Origin: Scandinavium vulneris_A
Lineage (GTDB): Bacteria; Pseudomonadota; Gammaproteobacteria; Enterobacterales; Enterobacteriaceae
Direction of reading: 5' to 3'
Length of the DNA: 64,000 nucleotides
Assembly: GCA_046518185.1 (NCBI GenBank)
Contig: JBKGRZ010000001.1
Span: 372,001-436,000 of the forward strand
In this document: positions 10,401 through 18,482 of the stretch, piece after piece
Position numbering within the stretch: position 1 is the first letter of the stretch
Layout of the letters: each line of letters opens with the position of its first letter
Program-made: the position numbers and the translations under genes
Notes under the pieces: model-generated
Told to the model about the DNA's origin: nothing
The model's input: only the letters and a program-made list of their open reading frames with translations
The model's database searches: none

Positions 10401-11865
10401 TCGTTCCATCTGGCGGCGCGTAATCGCCCTCAACCGAAGCATCACCCATAAAATGCGCCACGGGAGGCGTTACCTGGACGGTGACCTGCTCGGACGGGGA
10501 GCGATTCCCCTTACTGTCCTCGGCCACGGCGGTCAGAACATAGGTATTAAGGATAAGGCTGGCGTCACTTGTCGCATAGGCTCCTTTCTTTGCTGCCTGT
10601 GCAGTCTGCGCCGCCTGCCAACGCGGCAGCGTCAGCCGATAATGCGTAGCATCGACTTTTGCGACTTTACCGCCGGCTGCGGTGTAGGATGCACCTTGCC
10701 AGGCTATATTTTTAAGGCCGTGCTTTGCCGTCACTACCGTTGTGAGCGCCTGTACGCTCCCACCAGGGCCGGTGACTGTTTCAGGTGACAGCGACAGACG
10801 GATAACCTGCTGCTTACGATACTCAAGGACGATATCGTTATTACGCTCAACCAAATCGTAACGGCTATGTGACAGCTTTCGCATCGCGTCAACGGCATCT
10901 GGTGACACGTTTTCGCGCAGAGATTTATCCAGTTGCAGGGTCAGGTTGAGCGCCAGATTAAGTTCATTTTGATCGCCTTTACCCATGCGCTGCTCTGCGC
11001 TGAAGGTCAACATGGGAATGGGGGTATAATTCGCCCCTACCGTCACCGCATAGGGATTTTTCTGCAGATTGTCTTTGCCAAACAGGGCGACGTCATTACC
11101 GAAGTACTGCTCATATGCCAGCGTTCCACCAAGCTGTGGCAAGGCAGGCAGGAAACCATTCACCCGAAGGTCGAACCCGTTAGCCGGGCGCTCATCATAG
11201 TCTTCTAAATCATGGGACTGATGCCAGCCACTCAGCCGACGATACCCATTGGCAGATAGCTTAAGGTAATCACTCCAGGCTTCCATCCCCATACCGAGAC
11301 GGTAGTTATGACCGGTGACATCGCTGTCGATGAAGGAGTTCAGGCCAAACATCCAGTTATTAGCCAGGAAAAATCGGCTACCGACCCCTACGTTTATCGT
11401 ATTACGGTCGTCTTTGTGACGCATGCCAAGCTGAGTGAAAAGAAGATTTTTAGGTGTGTCATAGACAGGAACAAGCCAGTCAACGCTACTGTTGCCAAGT
11501 TTGCCCTGCTCTTCAAGACTTAACTGCACGCTCGCGGTACCAAACTGACTGAGCCAGGCTTCGGCATTACTGTTAATCGCGCTAGTTGCCTGCGAACGCG
11601 CGTAATCAGACAGCGCTTCGGATGAGGTACGATCCTCATCCGAAAGCGTTGTCCCAATAGCAACAGCGCCACTGGCGAGTTGTTGCTCAAACGGGTTTTC
11701 TTTCACGGCAGTCTCTGCGGTATTGTTGTGCAGAAGAAAGTGCTCCCCACCCTGAGCCATAACAGGAATGATCAGACCCAGGGAGCTAAAGCAAGGCATT
11801 AATTGTAGAAATACACATCCCACCGCAATAATTTTATTGAGTGTGTCAGATTTGATAATTCGCAT
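4453..11865 (-). CDS. Giant intimin/invasin-like inverse autotransporter adhesin
   Basis: About 2470 residues from the ATG at 11865 (MRIIKSDTLNK), preceded by AAGG. An in-frame ATG 36 bases upstream lacks a ribosome site. Order: signal/linker (1-50), a short alpha-helical linker with no LysM domain seen, an intimin-type 12-strand beta-domain (about 95-390, for example LFTQLGMRHKDDRNTINVG), two divergent Ig-like domains, then 15 Big_1 repeats of about 99 residues. Two further Ig-like domains (TLSGTADSNATVRLFDNG type) and a roughly 100-residue C-terminal domain I cannot assign follow. The architecture matches YeeJ/FdeC-like adhesins: the N-terminal barrel sits in the outer membrane and the Ig rod projects outward. 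Likely role is adhesion or biofilm formation. It stands alone, flanked by a 600-base AT-rich region. Confidence 0.93.
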   Translation of the reverse strand: MRIIKSDTLNKIIAVGCVFLQLMPCFSSLGLIIPVMAQGGEHFLLHNNTAETAVKENPFEQQLASGAVAIGTTLSDEDRTSSEALSDYARSQATSAINSNAEAWLSQFGTASVQLSLEEQGKLGNSSVDWLVPVYDTPKNLLFTQLGMRHKDDRNTINVGVGSRFFLANNWMFGLNSFIDSDVTGHNYRLGMGMEAWSDYLKLSANGYRRLSGWHQSHDLEDYDERPANGFDLRVNGFLPALPQLGGTLAYEQYFGNDVALFGKDNLQKNPYAVTVGANYTPIPMLTFSAEQRMGKGDQNELNLALNLTLQLDKSLRENVSPDAVDAMRKLSHSRYDLVERNNDIVLEYRKQQVIRLSLSPETVTGPGGSVQALTTVVTAKHGLKNIAWQGASYTAAGGKVAKVDATHYRLTLPRWQAAQTAQAAKKGAYATSDASLILNTYVLTAVAEDSKGNRSPSEQVTVQVTPPVAHFMGDASVEGDYAPPDGTTPVKVLYHIVNGDNQAVMGEKVAFGITFADGTSGTQSVNSDKNGEAALMLTSIVAGEAQVMAQLSDGESSRSTVHYADSQPDAAHSSLSASPAILVANGIEKSTLALTVQDSLSRPVSGLTSVAFALSGVSGTTLSDVSEPRAGEYVATLSGIVAGEVTVTPTLEGKPMSGLRARISLTSDESSAHIATGDMTVVADNALADGVSQNRVNVLVSDANGNPVAGQVVQFSANNGATLAASATTDDKGMIAMPLTSLTAGVVTVTATINGQTQQVDTTFTADAQSAQIATGDLTVVADNALADGVAENRINVRVTDAQGNALPDVTVNFSADNGAQIAATAVTGADGTVQQPLTSMVAGSSHIVASVNDSRQGIDLTFTADSGTATIATGDLSVITNNALANGVQTNLVQVKVTDANGNPLSDQRVTFTVSNGATVAAAGNTDSQGIVEMPVTSNTAGDSTLTATINGHSQSVTMTFNADASTAEIASGALTVLADNAIADGHAENQVQVKVTDANGNVLSGQSVSFSASNGATIIASGKTDNQGLLIAPVTSMSAGLSTITATVNNNHQTVDVTFNADASTATIATGALTVTTDNALANGSAADQIQVIVTDAGGNTLAGQKVSFSASNGAMIAASAMTDNNGRVQLPVTSTTAGASTVTASINGSSQRVEVTFIPDGSTAQITTGNMTIISDNAVANDRAQNQVQVKVTDANNNPLADQTVSFSATNGAQVNASGKTGADGTLKMNITSVHAGISTVTAGVNGKSQSVDVTFKADTSTAEIASGNMTVMVNNAKADNTAANIVRVVVTDANGNPLAGQQVNFSADNQAAIAAQGSTDDAGIIEESITSTRAGDSQITATVNGSQRSVTVTFLADGNSAHISSGSLRVTANNAVANGSATNQVQATVVDEHDNPVNGATVLFSASNGATIDAQGTTDASGNVTVSLASKTAGVSTVTATVNGGSQTTDVTFIADSSTATIREGDLSVITDNAIANGIAANQVQVSVSDANGNPVAGQRVDFTASNGATVVSSGTTGTDGSLIVPVTSMKADKSTIQVTVNNTSLSTEVTFVADASTAQIADGALSIEANNAVANGSTPNAVRVRVTDKNGNSVSGQRVSFSATNSATIGTSGTTDTNGSLIMPVTSLTAGISTVTASVNSSSQSIDLTFVADSSSAQITTGNMTVTADNAVANGQGSNQVQVLVTDANGNPLANQTVNFIASNGASIDASAITDAQGRITQSLTSLVAGPSTVTATVNGSSQSVDVTFVSDSSTAQISSGDLTVITNNALADGSAVNQVQVKVSDAQGNPVSGQVISFSAGNSAAISASATSDDAGSAIVDVTSTIAGNSTITATVNGSSQRVDVTFTADTETAQIADGDLTVVSDNASADGNQSNSVKVRVTDAKGNPLAGQTVSFSVDNGATKGLPGLTDSNGETTLTVGNTMAGVTNVTATINNSSQSIALHFIADGSTAAIASGDMILLSDNAKANGSDPDTVQVTVKDANGNLVAEQVVNFIADNNAVVASSSTTNEQGIVTIPVTSIHAGSSTVTATVNGSTESLTATFVADSSTAQILAGDMLVTANGALADGTAQNQVQVTVKDANGNVVDGADVAFSATNGAVVPTSAQTDAKGVVSVPVTTIQSGISEVTASINGSSQTVELTFIAATIPVITGVEDDAGIHTGTLTSGKVTDDSLPTLSGTADSNATVRLFDNGTLVGSTTASEEGAWSVTPDNALTGEGDHSLSVTGALTAEGEQSPASAVFILNLDTVAKLPVIESVTDSNGEVAQNGATNGDSVSLSGTTEPGATVNVYVIRMADRIQVPLGSVVANNSGNWQIAITDMRVFQTTGEYHFQAKTTDIAGNSSKTSDMDPYIVNYQSWPAPQGTPEYTITGSGESVSQSQVESLLSGTGNALFNVVASGGYNPTLDLPASSAANTGNRVYISVGSNVGLGLKKNGVVIKTLSANTNSTWYSTGTTWTQIY
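5401..9863 (-). repeat. 15 tandem Big_1 (bacterial Ig-like) coding repeats
   Basis: Within the adhesin gene, 15 in-frame units of about 297 bp (99 codons). Each begins like TAxIxxGDLTVxxDNAxADG, passes VTDANGNPxxGQxVxFSAxNGA and ends TVTATVNGxSQxVDVTFxAD. Units are similar but not identical. Copy number could vary by recombination, and short-read assemblies may collapse this stretch. Confidence 0.95.
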
Positions 11866-12465
11866 ATTAGAAAGAACCTTTAATAGACCTTGCAACACCA
11901 TTGGAATAATAGAGAGACATGCAGTTACGTTACTACACCCGGGCTGAATGGGACAGTTCCCAGAACTATATTCTGTTTATTTTAAAATTAAACATCAAAA
12001 GCATTGAATATTTAAAAAGACAATGATAGCCAGCGCTGGTGGAAATACGAGGATCCCATACATTTGCACGCGATGATATTCGGTTGCACCATGCGTGTAG
12101 AACATCACATTTTAAGATGCAATCAGTGAAACACTCACCCATAGGAATCACATCACCCCGGCAATATCTAATGCTCAGCAACAAAGTGTGCAGCTCATCT
12201 CATTATGATTATTTAATATTCACTTTTTCGATATTTTAAATTACATCAGAAAGCAGGCAATAACAGAGAAAAAGAACATTTTTTCGGGTCGTTTAACTAA
12301 AAATAATGAATATGCAAGATAATAAGTCGCGACATAGATAAGACACGCTGACTTTACCCTGCCACCCATTTTCCTCTATTGAAGAAATTATATTAATAAA
12401 CTAATCTCGAGACGCTTATTGAAAAGCATTGTGTTTACATGAATTTATGGAAAGGATTTTTAATT
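11866..12465. other. AT-rich intergenic region upstream of adhesin and DUF1471 gene
   Basis: 600 bases between divergent genes, markedly AT-rich compared with the flanks. A 72-codon reading frame on the minus strand (11966-12184) has no recognisable domain or ribosome site and I discount it. The region should hold both promoters and is the sort of DNA usually silenced by H-NS, which is inference. Confidence 0.6.
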
Positions 12466-12732
12466 ATGAAATATATCATCCCCTCTGTTTTACTTTTGAC
12501 CGTAAGTTTCAGCACCTTTGCTGCAAAAGAGATCCGTAGTTCTGAGATGGCTAACATGAAACAAAAAGTGGGTGAGATCTCGGTTGACGTTAAAGACGGT
12601 ACTATTGACGAAGCAACGGATGCATTGTCTAAAAAAGCCGACGCGCAAGGCGCTGGTTTTTATCACATCACGTCCATTGGTATGGATGGTATGGGTTCTG
12701 ATGTGAGTGCAACAGCTGAAATCTATAAATAG
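12466..12732 (+). CDS. Small exported YdgH/BhsA/McbA-like protein (DUF1471)
   Basis: 88 residues from the ATG at 12466, with AAGGA ten bases upstream. An earlier ATG at 12439 would precede the signal peptide. The signal peptide is about 20 residues (MKYIIPSVLLLTVSFSTFAA). The mature part fits the YdgH/BhsA/McbA fold: VGEISVDVKDGTIDEA then KADAQGAGFYHITSI. Family members are periplasmic or outer-membrane stress and biofilm proteins. It precedes the DUF4331 gene by 118 bases and may be separately transcribed. Specific function unknown. Confidence 0.85.
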   Translation: MKYIIPSVLLLTVSFSTFAAKEIRSSEMANMKQKVGEISVDVKDGTIDEATDALSKKADAQGAGFYHITSIGMDGMGSDVSATAEIYK

Positions 12733-12850
12733 CAGTTTAAGATCGTTTAAAAATTAAATATTAAAGGCTGTCCCTTTTGTTATAGGGGGCGGCCAGATTC
12801 ACTCCACATATACATGAGAGCTGTTTTTTTATTTTCATATGAGGGTAGTT

Positions 12851-13900
12851 ATGAATAAGTTCAAACTAACATTAGTGGCATCATTGTTGGCCTGCTCCAC
12901 AGACGCTATGGCCAGTCACCATTTTGAATCGGCGGCGGCGTTACAGGACCCAACTATCAACCAACTGGATAATTATGTTTTCCAGTCATCTCGTCCCGAT
13001 GCAACAGCAATCATTATGGATGTGAATCCTTCACCTAAAGATACCGCTGATGGCGTGTTTAAACCTGGCGCGCTCTACAACATTCATATTTCAGACGATA
13101 CAAAATTCAAATCAGGTCATACCTTTTCCCTGAAATTTGATGAGCAAGGAAATTACACCGTCTATGAAATCGATTCGCCAAATGCGCCTGTAGGCACCGA
13201 AGGCAAAGCCATCGGCAAAGGAAACATTAACCAAAAAGCAGAGCTGACTAACGGAATCCATCTATGGGCGGGCGTAGCCAAAGACCCGTTCTATGGCAAT
13301 TCACCTGGTCTTCATATCCTTCGCCAGCAGTTGGCGGAAGGAACCTATGATCCGACTATCTGGACCTCGGTAAAAGGCAAGAACATCTTTACGGGTCGTA
13401 AGTGCGGCGCAATTGTTATCGATATTCCTAACAAAATGCTGGGTAAAAAAGTTGAAGTCTTTATGACTACAGCCGTTCAGAAAGACAACGCCTGGAAGCA
13501 AGTACAGTACTCTGCTATTCCCCTGTTCTCTCACTCTATGCTTTTTGAAAATGAATCCCTCAAAGCAGAACATAACCAGAGCCGTCCTGATAACTCACAG
13601 GATATGAAGAACTTCGTGTCGGCTCGTACGGCTCGCGCCAGTACCTTCGCGCATTCCCAGAAAGAGCCTCAGGCGTATGGTGACAAAGTTGCCAACATGC
13701 TGGTACCAGATGTTATCACCTATAACGTGGGTACTCCGGCGAAGTTTTCCGCACAATCGATTAATGGTCGCAGTCTGAGCGATGACGCCATGAGCGAAAT
13801 GCTGACATTACTGCTGGGTCAGCCAACCGATCAGCACATCACAAATCAAAAACTGTATACGCAGGATTTCCCGTATTTAATCCCTGCCGCCGCTAAATAA
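12851..13900 (+). CDS. Exported DUF4331-family protein
   Basis: 349 residues from the ATG at 12851, preceded by GAGGG. A signal peptide covers about residues 1-22 (ending STDAMA), then SHHFESAAALQDPTINQLDNYVF, the typical beginning of DUF4331 proteins (Ser-His-His followed by a D-x-x-D-x-Y-x-F segment). The rest (DAFVFDVNPSP-like, HLWAGVAKDPFYG) also fits that family. Its function is not established; it is secreted and may bind metal or a ligand through the N-terminal histidines. It heads a run with DUF4198, HupE, sulfatase and maturase genes. Confidence 0.75.
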   Translation: MNKFKLTLVASLLACSTDAMASHHFESAAALQDPTINQLDNYVFQSSRPDATAIIMDVNPSPKDTADGVFKPGALYNIHISDDTKFKSGHTFSLKFDEQGNYTVYEIDSPNAPVGTEGKAIGKGNINQKAELTNGIHLWAGVAKDPFYGNSPGLHILRQQLAEGTYDPTIWTSVKGKNIFTGRKCGAIVIDIPNKMLGKKVEVFMTTAVQKDNAWKQVQYSAIPLFSHSMLFENESLKAEHNQSRPDNSQDMKNFVSARTARASTFAHSQKEPQAYGDKVANMLVPDVITYNVGTPAKFSAQSINGRSLSDDAMSEMLTLLLGQPTDQHITNQKLYTQDFPYLIPAAAK

Positions 13901-13912
13901 GTATTTCCTCCT

Positions 13913-13945
13913 TTCAGCCATACCAAAGGGTATGGCTGAATATTT
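13913..13945 (+). terminator. Intergenic hairpin after DUF4331 gene
   Basis: Perfect 12-bp stem (TTCAGCCATACC / GGTATGGCTGAA) with a 4-base loop followed by TATTT. It lies 12 bases after the DUF4331 stop and 30 bases before the next start. It could partly terminate transcription and make the first gene more abundant than those downstream. Confidence 0.65.
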
Positions 13946-13970
13946 GCGACCTGACATGAAGGATAGAAGT

Positions 13971-14807
13971 ATGACAGGAAGTATTTTCAAGACGCCTGGT
14001 CTTGTAGGGAAAATAAAACCCCACCTGTTTGCCATTATTACACTCTGTAGTAGCCCCGTTTTTGCGCATGATTTCTGGATCCTCCCCCACGATGCTCTGT
14101 CACAACAAGACCAAAAGATCTTATTTGAGCTACGAATTGGGCCAGGTTGGCCGGGCAAGCAAACGCCTCGACTTCCGGGACTTATCGATTCTTTCACCGC
14201 ATGGGATACGCTGGGGCAGCAGAAAGTCGAAGGTCATGACGGTTCTCTTGTTATTGGGCATATTAACACCCGCACCCCAGGTACGACCATCGCCTCACTG
14301 ACCACGAATGGTGCAAAAATAACCCTGCCTGCGGATGAATTTGAGGAATATCTCAAGGATGAGGGGCTCAATAAAATAATTGAAATACGCAAAGAACGTG
14401 GTGAATCTTTACAACCAGGGGTTGAGTTATTCTATCGCTGTGCAAAGACACTGATCTTTGTTGATAATCAGAGTGCGGGATTCGACAAAGTTATCGGACT
14501 TGAGCGCGAACTTATCCCCGTTACTGAACCGCTTAAGTATAAACCCGGCCCCCCTTTTACGGTGAAATTACTCCACGCAGGTGTTGCTTTGGCGGGAATA
14601 CAGGTTAAAGCAGAATTAAATACTACCCCTCCCACCGTGTTACGGGCAATCACTGACGCTAAGGGTCTTGCCAGTTTCATCCTCCCGAAAAGAGGTGAAT
14701 GGTTATTTAGCGCTGTTGATATGGATATTTCACCAGTAGACGGCGCTGACTGGAAAAGTGTCTGGGCATCGCTGACTCTCCCCGTCGCAGGAGGAACGAT
14801 TCCATGA
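13971..14807 (+). CDS. DUF4198 periplasmic protein (metal-uptake associated)
   Basis: 278 residues from the ATG at 13971, preceded by AAGGA. The signal peptide ends ...SSPVFA and is followed at once by HDFWILPHD, the N-terminal histidine segment characteristic of DUF4198 proteins. DUF4198 proteins are often encoded beside nickel or cobalt transporters and are proposed periplasmic metal carriers. The next gene, a HupE-type permease, overlaps by 4 bases (ATGA), which supports a joint uptake role. The C-terminal half is a predicted Ig-like beta-domain. Confidence 0.8.
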   Translation: MTGSIFKTPGLVGKIKPHLFAIITLCSSPVFAHDFWILPHDALSQQDQKILFELRIGPGWPGKQTPRLPGLIDSFTAWDTLGQQKVEGHDGSLVIGHINTRTPGTTIASLTTNGAKITLPADEFEEYLKDEGLNKIIEIRKERGESLQPGVELFYRCAKTLIFVDNQSAGFDKVIGLERELIPVTEPLKYKPGPPFTVKLLHAGVALAGIQVKAELNTTPPTVLRAITDAKGLASFILPKRGEWLFSAVDMDISPVDGADWKSVWASLTLPVAGGTIP

Positions 14808-15388
14808 CAATAAATAAGTCTCTGATTAACAGTGCTATAACCATGGCGGCTATTTTGATGGTCAACAATGCATACGCGCATACCACTGCCAATTCATCAG
14901 GTTGGCTGCACCCTATATCGGGTATGGATCACCTGCTAGCTATGATTTCTGTAGGTGCCTGGAGTAGCCAAATTGGCGGCAGGGCCATCTGGATTGTCCC
15001 CTCGTGTTTTGTGTGCTTTATGTTTATTGGTGGTTTAATTGGTTTTGAACATATAGAACTCCCCGCAACGGAAATCGCTGTCTCTTTATCCGTCGTGTTG
15101 CTGGGGCTGGCTATTTCAGTAAAAAAAATCCTTCCACTGTTTCTGGCGGCGGGAGCGACAGCTCTCTTTGGTATTTTCCATGGTTATGCCCACGGTTATG
15201 AAATGCCGCTGATGCAAAACAAACTGATATATACCCTGGGGTTTTTAACCACAACGGCCTGCCTGCATGTTGTGGGCGCCGTCGGCGCGCATTTTCTCCT
15301 GAAGTCACGCACTGGCGATGCATTGCTGAAGATTCTGGGCGGATTCAGTGCGGCTTGCGGGTTGTATCTGCTCACTTCCGTTATCTAG
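14804..15388 (+). CDS. HupE/UreJ-type nickel/cobalt permease
   Basis: 194 residues with a signal peptide and about six membrane segments. The first helix carries HPISGMDHLLAM, matching the HP(x)5DH-type metal motif of HupE/UreJ permeases. A second histidine-rich segment is FHGYAHGYEMP. ATGA overlap with the DUF4198 gene shows translational coupling. The family imports Ni2+ or Co2+ across the inner membrane. No hydrogenase or urease genes are in the window, so the receiving metalloenzyme is unknown. Confidence 0.85.
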   Translation: MTINKSLINSAITMAAILMVNNAYAHTTANSSGWLHPISGMDHLLAMISVGAWSSQIGGRAIWIVPSCFVCFMFIGGLIGFEHIELPATEIAVSLSVVLLGLAISVKKILPLFLAAGATALFGIFHGYAHGYEMPLMQNKLIYTLGFLTTTACLHVVGAVGAHFLLKSRTGDALLKILGGFSAACGLYLLTSVI

Positions 15389-15450
15389 CGCACGGAGCGG
15401 TTAGAACGTTTATCTCGGTTATTTTTTTCACAAACCACTAAGGAAATACC

Positions 15451-17133
15451 ATGATTAAACCTTACAAAGGCATCGGCGTACTTGCTGTCGCAGCGGGTTC
15501 ACTTTTGCCTAATGCACATGCAGCTAATCAGGGAGCTCCGGCGCAAAATGTCGGCACAGCAAAGAAACCTAATATTATTCTGATTGTTTCCGACGATATC
15601 GGATATGGCGATCTGGGTGTTTACGGCGGCGGTGAAGGTCGCGGTATGCCAACGCCAAATCTCGATCGGATGGCCGATGAAGGCATGACGTTCTTTGATT
15701 TTTATGGTCAACCCAGCAGTACGCCAGGTCGCGCCGCAATGCAGACTGGCCGTATCCCTAACCGAAGCGGAATGACGACCGTGGCCTTCCAGGGCCAGGG
15801 CGGCGGTCTGCCTAAAGAAGAATGGACACTGGCATCCGTGCTAAAAACCGGCGGCTATAAAACCTTCTTCACCGGCAAGTGGCACTTGGGCGAGGCCGAT
15901 TACGCGCTGCCCAATGCTCAGGGCTACGACGAAATGAAATATGCCGGTCTTTACCATCTCAACGCTTACACCTATGCCGATCCTAAATGGTTCCCGGACA
16001 TGGATCCTAAACTTCGTGAGATGTTTGCACGCGTAACGAAAGGCGCGATGTCCGCTAAGGCTGGCGAAAAGCCGCATGAAGACTTCAAAATTAACGGTCA
16101 GTATGTCAACACGCCGCAGGTCGATGGTAAAGAAGGCGTTGTCGGTATTCCTTACTTTGACCGTTATGTTGAAAAAGCGTCTCTCGATTACCTGGATGCC
16201 AACGGCAAATCCTCTGAACCGTTCTTCATGAGCATCAACTTTATGAAGAGCCACCAGCCAAACATGCCGGATCCTGATTTCATCGGCAAATCCATGTCCA
16301 AAACCAAATATGCGGATTCAATGGTGGAGATGGATGCACGTGTCGGCCATATCATGGATAAGTTGCGCGAGCTCGGCATTGATAAAAACACCCTGGTTAT
16401 CTGGACTACGGATAACGGCGCCTGGCAGGACGTCTATCCGGATGCGGGATATACCCCGTTCCGTGGCACCAAAGGCACCGATCGCGAAGGCGGTAACCGT
16501 GTTCCTGCAATTGCCTGGTGGCCAGGTAAAATCAAGGATCACAGTCGCAATCACGATATCGTCGGCGGTTTGGATTTGATGGCGACTTTCGCTTCAGTCG
16601 CAGGTGTGAAATTGCCGGAAAAAGATCGCGCCGGTCAGCCCATTATTTTTGACAGCTATGATATCTCGCCAGTGTTGTTTGGCACCGGTAAAGATCCCCG
16701 TACGTCGTGGTTCTACTTTACTGAAAACGAACTCTCTCCAGGCGCAGCCCGAGTGGGTCACTACAAAGCTGTTTTCAATCTGCGTGGCGACGATGGTCAA
16801 AGCACCGGTGGTTTAGCCGTCGATTCCAACCTCGGCTGGAAGGGACCTTCATCCTATGTGGCGACCGTTCCGCAAATCTTTGACCTCTGGCAGGATCCGC
16901 AGGAACGTTATGACATTTTCATGAATAACTACACTGAGCATACCTGGACGTTGGTGACCTTTAATGAGGCCATCACCGAACTGATGAAAACCTATGTCAA
17001 ATATCCCCCACGTAAAACGCAGAGCGAAGGCTATACCGGCCCGATCACTCTGAGTCAGTACGAACGTTTCAAGAATGTGCGTGACCAACTGCAACAGGAA
17101 GGTTTCAAACTGAGTATGCCTACGGGTAACTAA
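15451..17133 (+). CDS. Periplasmic serine-type sulfatase
   Basis: 560 residues. Signal peptide (MIKPYKGIGVLAVAAGSLLP...AHA), then the alkaline-phosphatase-like sulfatase fold: metal-binding NIILIVSDDIGYGDLG (D48, D49) and the sulfatase signature S-T-P-G-R at 90-94 continuing to TGR at 99-101. The modified residue is serine (S90), not cysteine, so formylglycine must come from an AtsB-type radical-SAM enzyme, and such a gene is directly downstream. FTGKWHLGE and TTDNGA motifs are also present. It hydrolyses sulfate esters in the periplasm; the substrate is unknown. 62 bases separate it from hupE and no terminator is obvious there. Confidence 0.92.
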   Translation: MIKPYKGIGVLAVAAGSLLPNAHAANQGAPAQNVGTAKKPNIILIVSDDIGYGDLGVYGGGEGRGMPTPNLDRMADEGMTFFDFYGQPSSTPGRAAMQTGRIPNRSGMTTVAFQGQGGGLPKEEWTLASVLKTGGYKTFFTGKWHLGEADYALPNAQGYDEMKYAGLYHLNAYTYADPKWFPDMDPKLREMFARVTKGAMSAKAGEKPHEDFKINGQYVNTPQVDGKEGVVGIPYFDRYVEKASLDYLDANGKSSEPFFMSINFMKSHQPNMPDPDFIGKSMSKTKYADSMVEMDARVGHIMDKLRELGIDKNTLVIWTTDNGAWQDVYPDAGYTPFRGTKGTDREGGNRVPAIAWWPGKIKDHSRNHDIVGGLDLMATFASVAGVKLPEKDRAGQPIIFDSYDISPVLFGTGKDPRTSWFYFTENELSPGAARVGHYKAVFNLRGDDGQSTGGLAVDSNLGWKGPSSYVATVPQIFDLWQDPQERYDIFMNNYTEHTWTLVTFNEAITELMKTYVKYPPRKTQSEGYTGPITLSQYERFKNVRDQLQQEGFKLSMPTGN

Positions 17134-17143
17134 AATAATAAAA

Positions 17144-17169
17144 TGGCCCGTCAGCCTTGCTGCGGGCCA
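17144..17169 (+). other. Hairpin between sulfatase and maturase genes
   Basis: 7-bp stem TGGCCCG / CGGGCCA with a 12-base loop, 11 bases after the sulfatase stop and 33 bases before the maturase start. There is no T tract. It may stabilise or process the mRNA so that sulfatase exceeds its maturase. Confidence 0.45.
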
Positions 17170-17201
17170 GCATTAATATCGTACAGCACAAGGCCCTGCC
17201 C

Positions 17202-18464
17202 ATGAAAAAAAGCACCACAATTCCGCTAACCCCGCTCCAGAATCAGGGCAAATATCTCCCGGCTTACAAACGTCGCTACCATATGATGGCCAAACCCAGC
17301 GGTTCAGCCTGCAATCTTGACTGCAATTACTGTTTTTACCTGCACAAAGATCACCTGCTCCAGCAACCTCATGATAAGGGCATGAAGGATGAAGTACTGG
17401 AAACCTTTATCCGCCAGTACATTCAAAGTCAGGATGGGGAAGAAATTATCTTCTCCTGGCAGGGTGGCGAGCCCACATTGATGGGGCTTGAATTCTTTGA
17501 AAAAGTCGTCGCTTTGCAACGTAAATATCAGCCCAAACATCAGCGTATCGAAAATGATCTGCAGACCAACGGGGTGCTGATAAACGACAGATGGGCCTCT
17601 TTTTTGAAAGAGCACAATTTCCTGGTGGGCATTTCAATTGATGGTCCGCGAGAGATTCACGATCGCTTTCGTGTCACTCGCAGCGGCAAGCCCACATTCG
17701 GCAAAGTGATGGCCGGCATTGATGCGCTTAAGCGTCATCAGGTCCCCTTTAATGCACTGACCGTTGTCAACAAGGTCAACGCCCGCTTTCCCCGTGAAGT
17801 GTACCGTTTTCTGACCCGTGAACTGGGCGCCACCTACATTCAGTTTACCCCTTGCGTTGAGGTGAGGGATTTTACCACCACCGCCCCGCATTTTTGGCAT
17901 GAGGAGAGTACCCCCGTCACCGGCAGTCCTCGTGCAAAACCTGGCGACCTGGACTCGATTGTGACCGACTGGTCAGTTGATCCGGATGACTGGGGCCACT
18001 TCCTGACGGAAACATTTACTGAATGGGAGACCTATGATCTGGGGCGTGTACAGGTCAATTTATTCGAAACGGCGGTGGTACAAACGATGGGGCTGCCCGC
18101 CCAACTATGTATTACCGCACCATTTTGTGGCAAAGCACTGGCCATTGAGAAAAATGGTGATGTCTACTCCTGTGACCACTATGTCTATCCCGAATACAAA
18201 CTTGGCAATATCCAGAGGCTTAAACTGACGCATATGGTGTTTTCAGAACGTCAAAAAGTCTTTGGTATGGGAAAAAAGGATACCCTGCCCGCTTATTGTA
18301 AAGCCTGCCCACATCTGAATTTGTGTTGGGGAGAGTGCCCGAAAAATCGTATCGTGCGCGCGCCTGATGGTGAGGAAGGGTTGAATTATCTATGTCCTGG
18401 ATTCAAATATTTTTATGCTGCGGTTCGCCCTCAGTTGGAAAGAATTGCCGCCATGCTGAAATAG
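17202..18464 (+). CDS. Anaerobic-type sulfatase-maturating radical SAM enzyme
   Basis: 420 residues from the ATG at 17202 (MKKSTTIPLT), with AAGG upstream. A TTG 45 bases earlier lies in a hairpin and is less likely. The radical-SAM cluster motif is CNLDCNYC (C37, C41, C44). The C-terminal SPASM region has cysteines in APFCGKALAIEKNGDVYSC, YCKACPHLNLCWGEC and LCPGFK for two auxiliary Fe-S clusters. This is the AtsB/anSME family, which oxidises the sulfatase active-site Ser or Cys to formylglycine in the cytoplasm before export. The neighbour's S90 signature is the obvious target. Confidence 0.95.
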   Translation: MKKSTTIPLTPLQNQGKYLPAYKRRYHMMAKPSGSACNLDCNYCFYLHKDHLLQQPHDKGMKDEVLETFIRQYIQSQDGEEIIFSWQGGEPTLMGLEFFEKVVALQRKYQPKHQRIENDLQTNGVLINDRWASFLKEHNFLVGISIDGPREIHDRFRVTRSGKPTFGKVMAGIDALKRHQVPFNALTVVNKVNARFPREVYRFLTRELGATYIQFTPCVEVRDFTTTAPHFWHEESTPVTGSPRAKPGDLDSIVTDWSVDPDDWGHFLTETFTEWETYDLGRVQVNLFETAVVQTMGLPAQLCITAPFCGKALAIEKNGDVYSCDHYVYPEYKLGNIQRLKLTHMVFSERQKVFGMGKKDTLPAYCKACPHLNLCWGECPKNRIVRAPDGEEGLNYLCPGFKYFYAAVRPQLERIAAMLK

Positions 18465-18482
18465 GGAAACATCAACTCAGAA

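Noticed and set aside
11966..12184. 72-codon frame upstream of the adhesin
   Set aside because: No ribosome site, no domain, AT-rich intergenic DNA.
15451..17133. Cysteine-type sulfatase
   Set aside because: The signature position is serine (S90-T-P-G-R), so it belongs to the serine type.
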